Origin: Henriciella sp.
GTDB lineage: Bacteria > Pseudomonadota > Alphaproteobacteria > Caulobacterales > Hyphomonadaceae
Direction of reading: 5' to 3'
Length of the DNA stretch: 64,000 bases
Assembly: GCA_030066975.1 (NCBI GenBank)
Contig: JASJAO010000015.1
Location: 59,563-123,562 of the forward strand
Below are positions 18,393 through 27,113 of this stretch, in pieces; position 1 is the stretch's first letter; every line of letters starts with the position of its first letter. The notes beneath the pieces are model-generated. The model was not told the DNA's origin. It ran no database searches and was given only the letters and a program-made list of their open reading frames with translations. The position numbers and the translations under genes are program-made.

Positions 18393-19511
18393 ATGAGTTC
18401 AGCTTCCTCAGTTTCAAAGCGTAATGGACCAGACGTGAGCGTCGCTATTGTCGGGGCCGGCATTATTGGTCTGGCTTGCGCTGAGGAATTGTCGCGGCGG
18501 GGGGCTGAGGTCACACTCTATGACCGAAGGCAGCCAGGGGCCGGGGCCAGTTGGGTGGCCGCCGGTATGCTGGCGCCAGCCTACGAAGCGGCCGGACACC
18601 AAGGACAGCACCCGGACTTGTTTGAACTGTGCCGACGGGGTGGGGACGTGTGGCCGAGTTTCGCGCGCCGTGTGGAGTTGGAGTCGGGCCTGGATGTTGG
18701 GTATTCTGCCGGGCCATCTCTGGCGGTTGCCTGTCATCCTGAGCACGAAGCGCAACTGCTGGACATTGAGGCCGCGTTGGCGTGCAATCGGGTCCCGTTT
18801 GAGCGATTGGACCGCGTGCAGCTGATCCAATTGGAGCCAAGCCTGAGCGATACGGTTCAGATGGGTCTGGTGCTGCACAAGGATGGTCAGGTTGATAATA
18901 GGCGCGTGATCAAGGCCTTGCTTAAGGTGTTTGAACGACGATCGAATGTTCAGATGAAGATTGGCGTGGATGTTTCCGACCCGAAGAGCCTGTTGAGCGA
19001 TCATGATGCGGTCATTTGTGCTGCCGGATGGGAATCGGTAAAACTCGGCAGCGAGCTCGCTCCGATCAGGCCCGTTGGCGGTCAATTGCTTATCCTTGAA
19101 AAGGGCGAGACGGCTCCAATACACAGTCTGCGCCGGGGACCGGTCTACATCGTTCCCAAGGCTGACCGGATTGTTGTCGGGGCGAGTGTTGAGCCGGGAC
19201 GGGTCTCGCGGGAGACTGATCAGGTTGTGCTGGATGAGCTATTAGAGGCTGCGTCTGAGGTTTGGCCCGGCTTGAGTGCAGCCAGAGTGCGCGAGTCCTG
19301 GGCCGGTATTCGGCCGGGAACTTCTGATCACGCGCCGATTATCGGTCGGTTGGGCGAGGCGCCAATTTATACAGCCACCGGGCACTATCGAAATGGGATC
19401 CTGCTCGCCCCGATCACCGCAGTCGCTCTAGCGGATATGATCCTCAATGATCACACGGCGGAACTGATTGAGGCATTCTCGGCAAAGCGATTTGCGTCGC
19501 AGCCTGTATGA
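18393..19511 (+). CDS. thiO: glycine oxidase ThiO (FAD-dependent)
   Basis: 372 residues. The FAD-binding Rossmann motif VAIVGAGIIGLACAEEL is at about 16-32, GASWVAAGMLAPAYEA follows, and the C-terminal SWAGIRPGTSDHAPIIG, YTATGHYRNGILLAP and ADMI segments are typical of ThiO, which makes the dehydroglycine used by ThiG. thiS and thiG are 7-9 kb upstream. Specificity for glycine over other D-amino acids is inferred from family and from these neighbours. The ATG has no strong ribosome site; the preceding 73 bases show no TPP-riboswitch core. Confidence 0.87.
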   Translation: MSSASSVSKRNGPDVSVAIVGAGIIGLACAEELSRRGAEVTLYDRRQPGAGASWVAAGMLAPAYEAAGHQGQHPDLFELCRRGGDVWPSFARRVELESGLDVGYSAGPSLAVACHPEHEAQLLDIEAALACNRVPFERLDRVQLIQLEPSLSDTVQMGLVLHKDGQVDNRRVIKALLKVFERRSNVQMKIGVDVSDPKSLLSDHDAVICAAGWESVKLGSELAPIRPVGGQLLILEKGETAPIHSLRRGPVYIVPKADRIVVGASVEPGRVSRETDQVVLDELLEAASEVWPGLSAARVRESWAGIRPGTSDHAPIIGRLGEAPIYTATGHYRNGILLAPITAVALADMILNDHTAELIEAFSAKRFASQPV

Positions 19512-19575
19512 CGCAGAGGCAGTGTGGACGGGTGCACGTCCGCGAAATAAGTCTGGGCGCACAGGAGAATGACGT

Positions 19576-20748
19576 ATGCACACCATTGCCCCGACAAGTG
19601 AGGACCAACTTGCGATCAAGGACGCGGTCGAGAAGACATGTTCGCAGTTTGACGATGAGTATTGGGCCAAGACGGATGAGACCGGACAATGGCCCGAAGC
19701 CTTTACCAAAGCGATGGCGGATGGCGGTTGGCTGGGTGTCGCCATGCCGGAGGAATATGGTGGTGCGGGGCTTGGTCTGACTGAGGCCTCAATCGTGATG
19801 CAGACGGTCACACGGTCTGGTGCTGGATACTCAGGCGCGTCGGCGATCCATCTGAATATCTTTGGACCGAAACCGCTGGAAAAGTTCGGATCCGAGGAAC
19901 AGAAGCAGGAAAACCTGCCGAAAATCATCTCTGGCGAAGAGAAGATGTGTTTTGCGGTCACCGAGCCGAATTCCGGTCTGGATACGTCTTCACTGGAGAC
20001 CAAAGCGGAACGCACCAATTCCGGCTATACGATCAATGGAAGGAAGATCTGGACAACGGGGGCGCAGCGCGCCGACAAGATCCTGATCATCGCACGGACG
20101 ACGCCGAAAGATCAGTGCGCCAAGCCGTATCATGGCCTGTCACTCTTCTACACCGACCTTGATCGCGGGAAGATTGAAGCCAATCCAATCCCGAAAATGG
20201 GGCGCAAGGCGGTGGAGTGCAACACGCTGTTTATTGATGGCCTGGAGGTCCCGAAAGAGCATCTGATCGGCGAGGAAGGGGCAGGCTTCAAGTATCTGTT
20301 GCAGGGCCTCAATCCGGAACGTGTGCTGTTTGCGGTGGAGAGTATCGGGCTGGGTTTTGCTGCGCTGGAAAAGGCGACTCAATATGCCAATGAGCGGGTC
20401 GTGTTTGGGCGACCGATTGGCCAGAACCAGGGCATCGCGCATCCGCTTGCCAAGGCGTGGGCTGAACTCAGTGCAGCGGAATTACTGGCCTACAAAGCCG
20501 CGTCCTTGTTCGATCTCGGCCAGGAATGCGGTGCAGAAGCCAATGCTGCGAAGTATCTCGGCACCGAGGCGGGGTTCCGGGCCTGTGAGACGGCGGTGCT
20601 GTCGCATGGCGGCATGGGCTATGCCAAAGAGTATCATGTGGAGCGCTATATGCGCGAAGCGATGCTGGCGCGGATTGCGCCGGTCAGCCGCGAAATGATC
20701 CTGAATTTCATTTCAGAGCGCGTTCTCGGCCTGCCAAAGTCGTACTGA
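19576..20748 (+). CDS. acyl-CoA dehydrogenase
   Basis: 390 residues with full ACAD architecture: an N-terminal helical domain (GWLGVAMPEEYGGAGLGL), the middle beta domain (CFAVTEPNSGLDTSSLETKA, GRKIWTTGAQRAD), and a C-terminal helical domain (ERVVFGRPIGQNQGIAHPLA, HGGMGYAKEYHVERYMREAM). It oxidises an acyl-CoA to the 2-enoyl-CoA with FAD. The usual EGT catalytic motif near the C-terminus is replaced by ARIAPVSREM, so the catalytic base may be elsewhere and the chain specificity unusual. AGGAG precedes the ATG. Confidence 0.92.
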   Translation: MHTIAPTSEDQLAIKDAVEKTCSQFDDEYWAKTDETGQWPEAFTKAMADGGWLGVAMPEEYGGAGLGLTEASIVMQTVTRSGAGYSGASAIHLNIFGPKPLEKFGSEEQKQENLPKIISGEEKMCFAVTEPNSGLDTSSLETKAERTNSGYTINGRKIWTTGAQRADKILIIARTTPKDQCAKPYHGLSLFYTDLDRGKIEANPIPKMGRKAVECNTLFIDGLEVPKEHLIGEEGAGFKYLLQGLNPERVLFAVESIGLGFAALEKATQYANERVVFGRPIGQNQGIAHPLAKAWAELSAAELLAYKAASLFDLGQECGAEANAAKYLGTEAGFRACETAVLSHGGMGYAKEYHVERYMREAMLARIAPVSREMILNFISERVLGLPKSY

Positions 20749-20822
20749 TCATCTCACGCCGCTTCGCAGACACACCGCTTTGCAGTACAGTCCTGACCGG
20801 GACAGACTGTGGGAGGTGAACT

Positions 20823-21170
20823 GTGTCAGCGCCAATTGTGTTTTTTGATCTCGCCGGGCCGGATGAGACGGCTTTGAGAGCGTTCTATGAGCACGTATTC
20901 GACTGGCCTTGTGGTCAGCCGGGGAACTTTATGCCAGGCAATCTGCCCAAGCTGGATGGGGCCATCCGGCAGGATCCGGCTGAGAAAGTGCTCTACGTGG
21001 GTGTGCCAGATGTGACGGCGACGTTGTCCGTCGTTGAGGAGGCGGGTGGAACAATCGATGTGCCCCGGTTTGAAGTGCCGGGGGTTGTGGTGCTCGGCCT
21101 GTTCAAGGACCCGGCAGGGAACCGTATGGGGCTGGTTGAGATGGATGGCGATGCGCCGGTTGTGCCCTAG
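20823..21170 (+). CDS. VOC-family (glyoxalase-like) protein
   Basis: 115 residues, one glyoxalase/bleomycin-resistance fold: IVFFDLAGPDETALRAFYEHVFDW at the start and DPAGNRMGLVEMDG at the end. The start is GTG at 20823 with GGGAGGTG just upstream. The metal-binding set is incomplete to the eye and no substrate can be named. It lies between an acyl-CoA dehydrogenase and a thioesterase. Confidence 0.82.
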   Translation: MSAPIVFFDLAGPDETALRAFYEHVFDWPCGQPGNFMPGNLPKLDGAIRQDPAEKVLYVGVPDVTATLSVVEEAGGTIDVPRFEVPGVVVLGLFKDPAGNRMGLVEMDGDAPVVP

Positions 21171-21180
21171 CTTGCGGTTC

Positions 21181-21618
21181 TCAATCGCTTGTCGCTTTCG
21201 GTGAACGCTTCTTGATTGTGCCCGAAAAGTTGAGCACCGGGCGGCCATCTGCCGTGACCAAACCACGGACGAATGTGATCGAGCGTCCGCCGCCGACAAC
21301 CTCGCCGCGGGCTTCGATATACTCACCTTCTCTGGCACCGGAGAGGAACTCCGACGTGAACGCGACCGTGACGCCATAGCCGTCGCCTTCTCCGGTATGG
21401 GCGAGGGCAAACAGGGCAAAGTCGGCAAACGTCATGAGACAGCCGCCATGCATGACGCCGCCTGCGTTCATGTGTTTGTGCTGTGCGCGGAAGGCCGCCA
21501 CCATGCCTTTATCATCTTCGCGAAGATAGAAGGGCCCTGCGGTTGCATACTCAAAGGGTTCATTCGGCCAGGTTTGCCAGCCGGCAAACTCCCCGTCTTT
21601 GACGTTTGTTGGTGTCAT
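21181..21618 (-). CDS. PaaI-family hotdog-fold acyl-CoA thioesterase
   Basis: 145 residues from the ATG at 21618 (GGAGGG ribosome site). The hotdog signature HMNAGGVMHGGCLMTFADFALFAL and the second half VTVAFTSEFLSGAREGEYIEARGEV are clear. A longer frame to 21828 crosses the neighbouring divergent promoter and start and is rejected. The predicted role is hydrolysis of acyl-CoA; it sits among acyl-CoA dehydrogenase genes. Confidence 0.85.
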   Translation of the reverse strand: MTPTNVKDGEFAGWQTWPNEPFEYATAGPFYLREDDKGMVAAFRAQHKHMNAGGVMHGGCLMTFADFALFALAHTGEGDGYGVTVAFTSEFLSGAREGEYIEARGEVVGGGRSITFVRGLVTADGRPVLNFSGTIKKRSPKATSD

Positions 21619-21741
21619 GATCTGCCCTCCTTTCGAGCCAGTCATAGCGTTCGGTGATACAATCTCCAGTGCTGACGATGCGTCAGGGTTCGACAGGCCC
21701 GCAGGCTGGGTTATGATCTGATCAAACAGGAGGAAGTCGCC

Positions 21742-22902
21742 ATGGCCTTTGATCCGGAAATTCGTGAGGCTTTGATTGACCAGGTGCGCCGATTTGTGCG
21801 CGAGCGGTGCGTGCCAGCCGAAGCGCAAGTCGATGCTGAGGACAAAGTGCCGGACGAACTGGTCGAGGAAATGAAAGGGCTGGGCCTGTTTGGTCTGGCC
21901 GTGCCGGAAGCGTATGGCGGTCTGGGCCTCGATATGGAGACTGAGTGCCTGGTTGGTTTCGAGCTCGGCTGGACGTCACCGGCATTCCGCTCCGCCGCGG
22001 GCACCAATATCGGCATCGGGTCGCAGGCGCTGGTGCTGTTTGGGACCCAAGAGCAGAAGGAAAAATATCTGCCCGGGATTGCCAGTGGAGAGATTGTGAC
22101 GAGCTTTGCCCTGACTGAGGCGGAGGCCGGATCGGATGCAGGCAGCCTGCGCACGAGAGCGACCAAGGACGGTGACGCTTACGTTCTGAATGGCGCCAAG
22201 CGCTACATCACCAATGCGAATGTCGCTGACTTGTTTACAGTGATGGCACGGACCAATCCTGATCAGCCGGGTGGCAAGGGGGTTTCTGCCTTTATTGTGC
22301 CGCGCGATACGCCTGGGCTTTCTGTCGGCAAGCCGGAAAAGAAAATGGGTCAACAGGGTGCGCACATTTGTGACGTCAACTTCGATAATGTCCGTGTGGG
22401 TGCGGACATGATGGTGGCGGGCGAAGGCGAAGGCTTCAAGGTTGCGATGAGCGTGCTGGATAAGGGTCGGCTCCACATCTCTTCCGTCTGTACCGGCATG
22501 ATGGAGCGATTGATCAGTGAGATGGTGAATTATGCGCTGGAGCGCGAGCAGTTCGGGAAACCGATTATGCAGCATCAGCTCATCCAGGCGATGATCGCCG
22601 ACAGCCAGGCTGAGGCCTATGCGGCGCGCTGTATGATCCTCGACGCGGCCAAGAAACGTGATGCCGGGGAGCCTGTGACCATGCTGGCTTCATGCTGTAA
22701 GATGTTTGCGTCGGAGGCGGTGGGCCGGATTGCTGACCGGGCGGTGCAAGTGTTTGGTGGGGCGGGCTATGTCGCCGACTATGGCGTGGAACGGTTCTTC
22801 CGCGATGCGCGGATTTTTCGCCTGTATGAAGGGACGACGCAGATCCAGCAGATCATTATTGCGCGCGAGCTTAGCCGAGCCGCAAAACGGGGAGAGATTT
22901 GA
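21742..22902 (+). CDS. acyl-CoA dehydrogenase, short/medium-chain type
   Basis: 386 residues. FALTEAEAGSDAGSLRTRA (FAD/substrate loop), NGAKRYITNANVADLF, EREQFGKPIMQHQ and QVFGGAGYVADYGVERFFRDARI are present. The catalytic glutamate motif YEGTTQIQ is intact, in contrast to the acyl-CoA dehydrogenase at 19.6 kb. An AGGAGG site is followed by the ATG at 21742. The stop overlaps the next start by one base (TGATG). Confidence 0.94.
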   Translation: MAFDPEIREALIDQVRRFVRERCVPAEAQVDAEDKVPDELVEEMKGLGLFGLAVPEAYGGLGLDMETECLVGFELGWTSPAFRSAAGTNIGIGSQALVLFGTQEQKEKYLPGIASGEIVTSFALTEAEAGSDAGSLRTRATKDGDAYVLNGAKRYITNANVADLFTVMARTNPDQPGGKGVSAFIVPRDTPGLSVGKPEKKMGQQGAHICDVNFDNVRVGADMMVAGEGEGFKVAMSVLDKGRLHISSVCTGMMERLISEMVNYALEREQFGKPIMQHQLIQAMIADSQAEAYAARCMILDAAKKRDAGEPVTMLASCCKMFASEAVGRIADRAVQVFGGAGYVADYGVERFFRDARIFRLYEGTTQIQQIIIARELSRAAKRGEI

Positions 22903-24152
22903 TGGCCGATACCGAACACGATTTTGCGCCTGAGGATGTTGGGCTGAATGCAGAGCGGCTGGCGCATATTCCGGACTATTTCGATCAGGCCTATCTGAAG
23001 AGCGGCAAACTGCCCTGTATGGCGACGATGGTCTCTCGCAACGGGCAGATCGTGCACGAGGCCTACCGCGGAAACACGCACCTGGACGGCGGAAATCCGA
23101 TCAACGCCGATACGATTTTCCGGATCTACTCCATGACCAAGCCGATCACATCTGTGGCGGCGATGATGCTGCATGATGAGGGGATTATCCGCCTCGATCA
23201 CGAGATTGCGCGCTATATTCCGGAATTTGCCGAAACCGAGGTTTGGGACGGGGGTGATCTCAAGGACTATAAGACGCGAAAGCCGGATCGCGCGATGACG
23301 CTTCGCGACGCCTTCACCCACACGACCGGCGTCACTTACGGGTTTCTGTTTCAGCATGAAGTGGACGCGCTCTATCGCCGCGAGAAGATCGGAAGTCTTG
23401 GGGATGGTGATACAGAAACACTGGAGAGTATGTGCGCGCGGATTGCGAAACTGCCGCTGGTCTTCTCACCGGGGACACAATGGAACTATGGACACTCCAC
23501 CGATTTGCTCGGCCGGGTTGTTGAGGTTGCGAGCGGTATGTCGCTGGATGTGTTTTTCAGGGAGCGGATTTTCGGCCCCCTCGGCATGACGGACACCGAT
23601 TTCTATGTGCCGGAGCATAAGCTTGGCCGTCTGATGGCGTGTTATGGCAAAAACCCTGTCACCGGCGAAGTGACGATGACCGATGGTGCCGGTGCTGATA
23701 GCGCCGATTACACCAAACAACCGAAGCTGTTGAATGCTGGCGGCGGTCTGGTGTCGACGCTGCGGGATTATCACCGATTTTGCCTGATGCTGCTTCAGGG
23801 GGGCAGTCTGGAAGGAACCCGCCTGCTGAGCCCGAAAACGGTCGAGTTCATGCGGATGAACCATTTGCCGGGCGGCAAAACCATCAAGGAAATGGGAGAC
23901 AAAACATTTTCTGAAGCGCGCATGGATGGTAACGGGTTTGGGCTTGGCGGCTCGACGACAGTTGATGTTGCCGAAACACTGACCCCCGGGTCACCCGGCA
24001 CGTTCAGCTGGGGTGGTCTTGCCAATACGTTTTTCTGGATTGATCCGGTTGAAGAAATCATCGCGATCCAGGCCACACAGATGATGCCATCCGGGTGTTA
24101 TCCGATCCGCCCGCAATTCCAGCAATTGGTCTACGCCGCAATAGACTGGTAG
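22902..24152 (+). CDS. beta-lactamase-fold serine hydrolase (class C/EstB-like)
   Basis: 416 residues. The SxxK nucleophile motif SMTK (S77, K80), the tyrosine motif WNYGHSTD and the C-terminal FSWGGLANTFFWIDP region define the serine beta-lactamase/esterase family. No signal peptide is seen, so a cytoplasmic esterase rather than a beta-lactamase is more likely. A TTG at 22899 precedes it, but the ATG at 22902 overlapping the upstream stop is preferred. Cotranscription with the acyl-CoA dehydrogenase is likely. Confidence 0.88.
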   Translation: MADTEHDFAPEDVGLNAERLAHIPDYFDQAYLKSGKLPCMATMVSRNGQIVHEAYRGNTHLDGGNPINADTIFRIYSMTKPITSVAAMMLHDEGIIRLDHEIARYIPEFAETEVWDGGDLKDYKTRKPDRAMTLRDAFTHTTGVTYGFLFQHEVDALYRREKIGSLGDGDTETLESMCARIAKLPLVFSPGTQWNYGHSTDLLGRVVEVASGMSLDVFFRERIFGPLGMTDTDFYVPEHKLGRLMACYGKNPVTGEVTMTDGAGADSADYTKQPKLLNAGGGLVSTLRDYHRFCLMLLQGGSLEGTRLLSPKTVEFMRMNHLPGGKTIKEMGDKTFSEARMDGNGFGLGGSTTVDVAETLTPGSPGTFSWGGLANTFFWIDPVEEIIAIQATQMMPSGCYPIRPQFQQLVYAAIDW

Positions 24153-24347
24153 GGAAAAGGCCAATTTTGGGGTGATTTTTCAAGTATCAGCCCCGGTTCG
24201 TCTGCACCCGGCAAAATTTTTCGCAATGTTGCAAAATTGGCAGCGTTGTCAGGCTTGCCAAAATCCTGAATGGCGTCATCTTCCCCCGCGATAGCTTATT
24301 ATTTGACGGGACAGTCAAAAATGAGCGGCTCAACAGGAGGAATACAC

Positions 24348-24719
24348 ATGAAGCAATCAAAGCCTTTTCAGCAGCGCGTCGAAGACTTGTTTGCGGCGAT
24401 CGGCAATATCCGTGTGCAAACCATGTTTGGCGGCACCGGGATCTATTGCGGTGAAGACATGTTCGCGCTGGCGGACGATGAGAACGTCTATATCAAGGCC
24501 GATGACGACCTGAAGGCAAAACTGGAAGAGCAGGGCGGTGCCCCATTCGTCTGGACCAATCCGTCCACCGGCACGACGATGAAAATGAGCTACGTCTCTG
24601 TGCCGGTCAACGCGCTTGAGAATGAAAACGAGATCTCAGAACTCGGTCGTCAGGCGCTCGATGTGGCCATGCGAGCTCGCCGCGCGAAAGTGAAATCACC
24701 GCGCCGTCATCCCTTCTGA
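24348..24719 (+). CDS. TfoX N-terminal domain protein
   Basis: 123 residues. The VQTMFGGTGIYCGEDMFALADDENVYIK core is the TfoX_N pattern. Full TfoX/Sxy has an added C-terminal domain that is missing here, so a role in competence should not be assumed. The protein ends in a basic tail (RARRAKVKSPRRHPF). The ATG at 24348 has an excellent ACAGGAGG site; the longer frame from 24270 is not needed. The 195 bases upstream show no gene. Confidence 0.85.
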   Translation: MKQSKPFQQRVEDLFAAIGNIRVQTMFGGTGIYCGEDMFALADDENVYIKADDDLKAKLEEQGGAPFVWTNPSTGTTMKMSYVSVPVNALENENEISELGRQALDVAMRARRAKVKSPRRHPF

Positions 24720-24734
24720 GTTCAGTCGTCGCTG

Positions 24735-25526
24735 TCAGGACGCCCTGAAATTCGCCGGACGCTTTTCGAGGAAAGCGGTCACACCTTCTTTGAAGTCGCT
24801 TTGACGGCCTGCCGTTCTCTGAGCGAAACGTTCGGCTTGAAGCTGGCTGTCAAAGTCGTTGTCTTCAGCTTCCCAGACCAGTTCGCGGATCAGGGAGAGG
24901 GCTTGTGTTGGCCCATCGGCGAGCGCGCGGGCATAGGTTTCGGCTTCGCTCATAAGATCGGCGTCTGGAACCACGCGATTGATTAGGCCCCACTCCAGCG
25001 CTTTTTGGGCTGGTAGCTTTTCGCCAAGCAAGGTCATTTCCATCGCGCGCGCGCGCCCCACCATACGGGTCAACAGGAAGGTTGAGCCGCCGTCTGGTAC
25101 CAGTCCGATCCGTCTGAACGCCTGGAGGAAATAGCCGCTCTCACCGGCAACGATGAAATCTCCCATCAGTGCGATGGAACAACCGACACCGGCAGCCGCA
25201 CCGTTTACCGCCGTAATGATCGGGTGAGGATGCGTTTTCATCATTTTGATCAAGGGATTGTAGTGGGAGTCCAGCGCCTTACCCGCGTCAGGTTTGCCGC
25301 GATTAGAGCTGCCATCGGTCATGCCTGGATTGAGGTTGGCCCCGGAGCAAAAGCCACGACCTTCGCCTGTCAGGATCGTACAGCGGGCCTCATCAGCGGA
25401 TTGTTCGAACGCCAGCGCCAGTTCGCTGACCGTGTCGATGCCGGCGGCGTTCATCGTCTTGGGATCATTGAACGTGATTGTCGCGATCTCGTCCGTCACG
25501 CTGTAGGTGATCTTGTCGAAGCTCAT
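24735..25526 (-). CDS. enoyl-CoA hydratase/isomerase family protein
   Basis: 263 residues with crotonase fold. Oxyanion-hole segments EGRGFCSGANL and AVNGAAAGVGCSIALMGDF, and LVPDGGSTFLLTRMVGRARAMEM, are visible. The C-terminal helix is followed by the usual AFLEKRPANFRA ending. The catalytic glutamate of classical hydratases is not obvious (PDGG rather than PEGG), so hydratase versus isomerase activity is open. A GGAGG motif precedes the start at 25526; the gene is divergent from the aldehyde dehydrogenase. Confidence 0.9.
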   Translation of the reverse strand: MSFDKITYSVTDEIATITFNDPKTMNAAGIDTVSELALAFEQSADEARCTILTGEGRGFCSGANLNPGMTDGSSNRGKPDAGKALDSHYNPLIKMMKTHPHPIITAVNGAAAGVGCSIALMGDFIVAGESGYFLQAFRRIGLVPDGGSTFLLTRMVGRARAMEMTLLGEKLPAQKALEWGLINRVVPDADLMSEAETYARALADGPTQALSLIRELVWEAEDNDFDSQLQAERFAQRTAGRQSDFKEGVTAFLEKRPANFRAS

Positions 25527-25665
25527 CGTTTTTCCTCCATTGGCGACAATCTAGCGCGATCATGCGGGAGCGAAAGCGTCACCCAAGGGCAAGTGGGATA
25601 TACTGGCCGAAGTCTGGAAATCAGGTATGCTTGCAGAAACAACGACAAAATCGGAGGACGACGAG

Positions 25666-27102
25666 ATGGCATTAGACATGGTGAGCGCCGACGCGCTTGG
25701 AGCCGCGCTGGCAAAACAAAAGGCTGCGAATATTCGTGATGGCATTCCTTCTGCGGAGCAGCGCATTGAGTGGTTGGACAAGTCGATTGATCTGTTGGCG
25801 ACGCATGCGGGTGCACTCACCAAAGCCATGGCAGATGATTTCGGGCATCGGTCCATTGATCAGTCGAATTTCACCGACATTGGCAGTTCGATCGGCGCGC
25901 TGAAACACTCTAAGAAACATGTCAAAAAATGGATGCGCCCGGAGAAGCGCGGCGTCGAGTTTCCACTGAATCTTCTGGGCAGTAAGGCCTATATCCAGTT
26001 CCAGCCGAAAGGTGTTGTCGGTATTATCAGTCCTTGGAATTTCCCGGTGAACCTGACCTTCGCACCGCTCGCCAATGTGTTCGCCGCCGGGAACCGGGCG
26101 ATGATCAAGCCCTCGGAATTTACCGAAGCGACATCGGAGCTGATGAAGGAGCTGTTCGAGAAATATTATACAGACGAAGAAGTTGTGGTCGTCACCGGCG
26201 GCCCGGATGTCGGCGCGACCTTCTCGCAACAGCCGTTTGATCACATGATTTTCACCGGCGCGACGTCAGTGGCGAAACATGTCATGCGCGCGGCGGCGGA
26301 TAATCTGGTGCCGCTGACGCTGGAACTCGGCGGCAAGTCTCCGGTTGTGCTGGGCAAGTCAGCAGATATGGACAAGGCGGCGAGCCGGATCATGGCTGGC
26401 AAAACGCTGAATGCAGGCCAGATCTGTCTTGCGCCAGATTATGCGTTCGTTCCGGAAGAAAGCGCGCGGGACTTCGTTGGTGCCGCTCAGGGCGCGGTGG
26501 AAAAGATGTTTCCAAGCGGCATGAAGGACAATGATGACTACACGTCTGTGGTCAATCAGCGCCATTATGATCGCCTGAATTCCTATCTTGATGATGCGCG
26601 TGAGAAAGGCGCTGAGGTGATTGAAATCAATCCGGCGGGCGAGAATTTCAGCCAGCAGCCGCATCATAAGATGGCCCCGCACATCGTGATGAACCCGACC
26701 GACGAGATGAAAGTCATGCAGGATGAGATTTTTGGACCGATCCTGCCGGTGAAGTCCTACAAGCAGACCTCAGATGCGGTGGCCTATATCAATGATCATC
26801 CACGCCCGCTCGGACTTTACTATTTCGGGCAAGACTCGAGTGAGCGCGATATGGTGCTGAATAATACCACGTCAGGCGGTGTGACTGTGAATGACGTAAT
26901 CTTCCACGTCGCGCAGGAAGAGCTGCCCTTTGGCGGCGTTGGACCCGCTGGCATGGGGGCCTATCACGGCCATGACGGCTTCCTGGAGTTCAGCCACAAG
27001 AAGGCGGTCTACACGCAGACGGGTTCAGAAATCCTCGCCATGTTCCGTCCGCCATACACCGATGCCTTCCGCAAGCAGGTGGCCGGGCGCATGAAGAAAT
27101 AG
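25666..27102 (+). CDS. aldehyde dehydrogenase, coniferyl-aldehyde dehydrogenase type
   Basis: 478 residues from the ATG at 25666 with GGAGG upstream; the 13-residue longer frame is rejected. GVVGIISPWNFPVNLTFAPL, LELGGKSPVVLGKSAD (catalytic Glu) and TLNAGQICLAPDY (catalytic Cys) are intact, and the motifs around FGHRSIDQSNFTDI match the CALDH subgroup. It oxidises aldehydes to acids with NAD(P). Whether its substrate is an aromatic or a lipid aldehyde cannot be told from sequence. Confidence 0.9.
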   Translation: MALDMVSADALGAALAKQKAANIRDGIPSAEQRIEWLDKSIDLLATHAGALTKAMADDFGHRSIDQSNFTDIGSSIGALKHSKKHVKKWMRPEKRGVEFPLNLLGSKAYIQFQPKGVVGIISPWNFPVNLTFAPLANVFAAGNRAMIKPSEFTEATSELMKELFEKYYTDEEVVVVTGGPDVGATFSQQPFDHMIFTGATSVAKHVMRAAADNLVPLTLELGGKSPVVLGKSADMDKAASRIMAGKTLNAGQICLAPDYAFVPEESARDFVGAAQGAVEKMFPSGMKDNDDYTSVVNQRHYDRLNSYLDDAREKGAEVIEINPAGENFSQQPHHKMAPHIVMNPTDEMKVMQDEIFGPILPVKSYKQTSDAVAYINDHPRPLGLYYFGQDSSERDMVLNNTTSGGVTVNDVIFHVAQEELPFGGVGPAGMGAYHGHDGFLEFSHKKAVYTQTGSEILAMFRPPYTDAFRKQVAGRMKK

Positions 27103-27113
27103 GCGCGGGCGCG

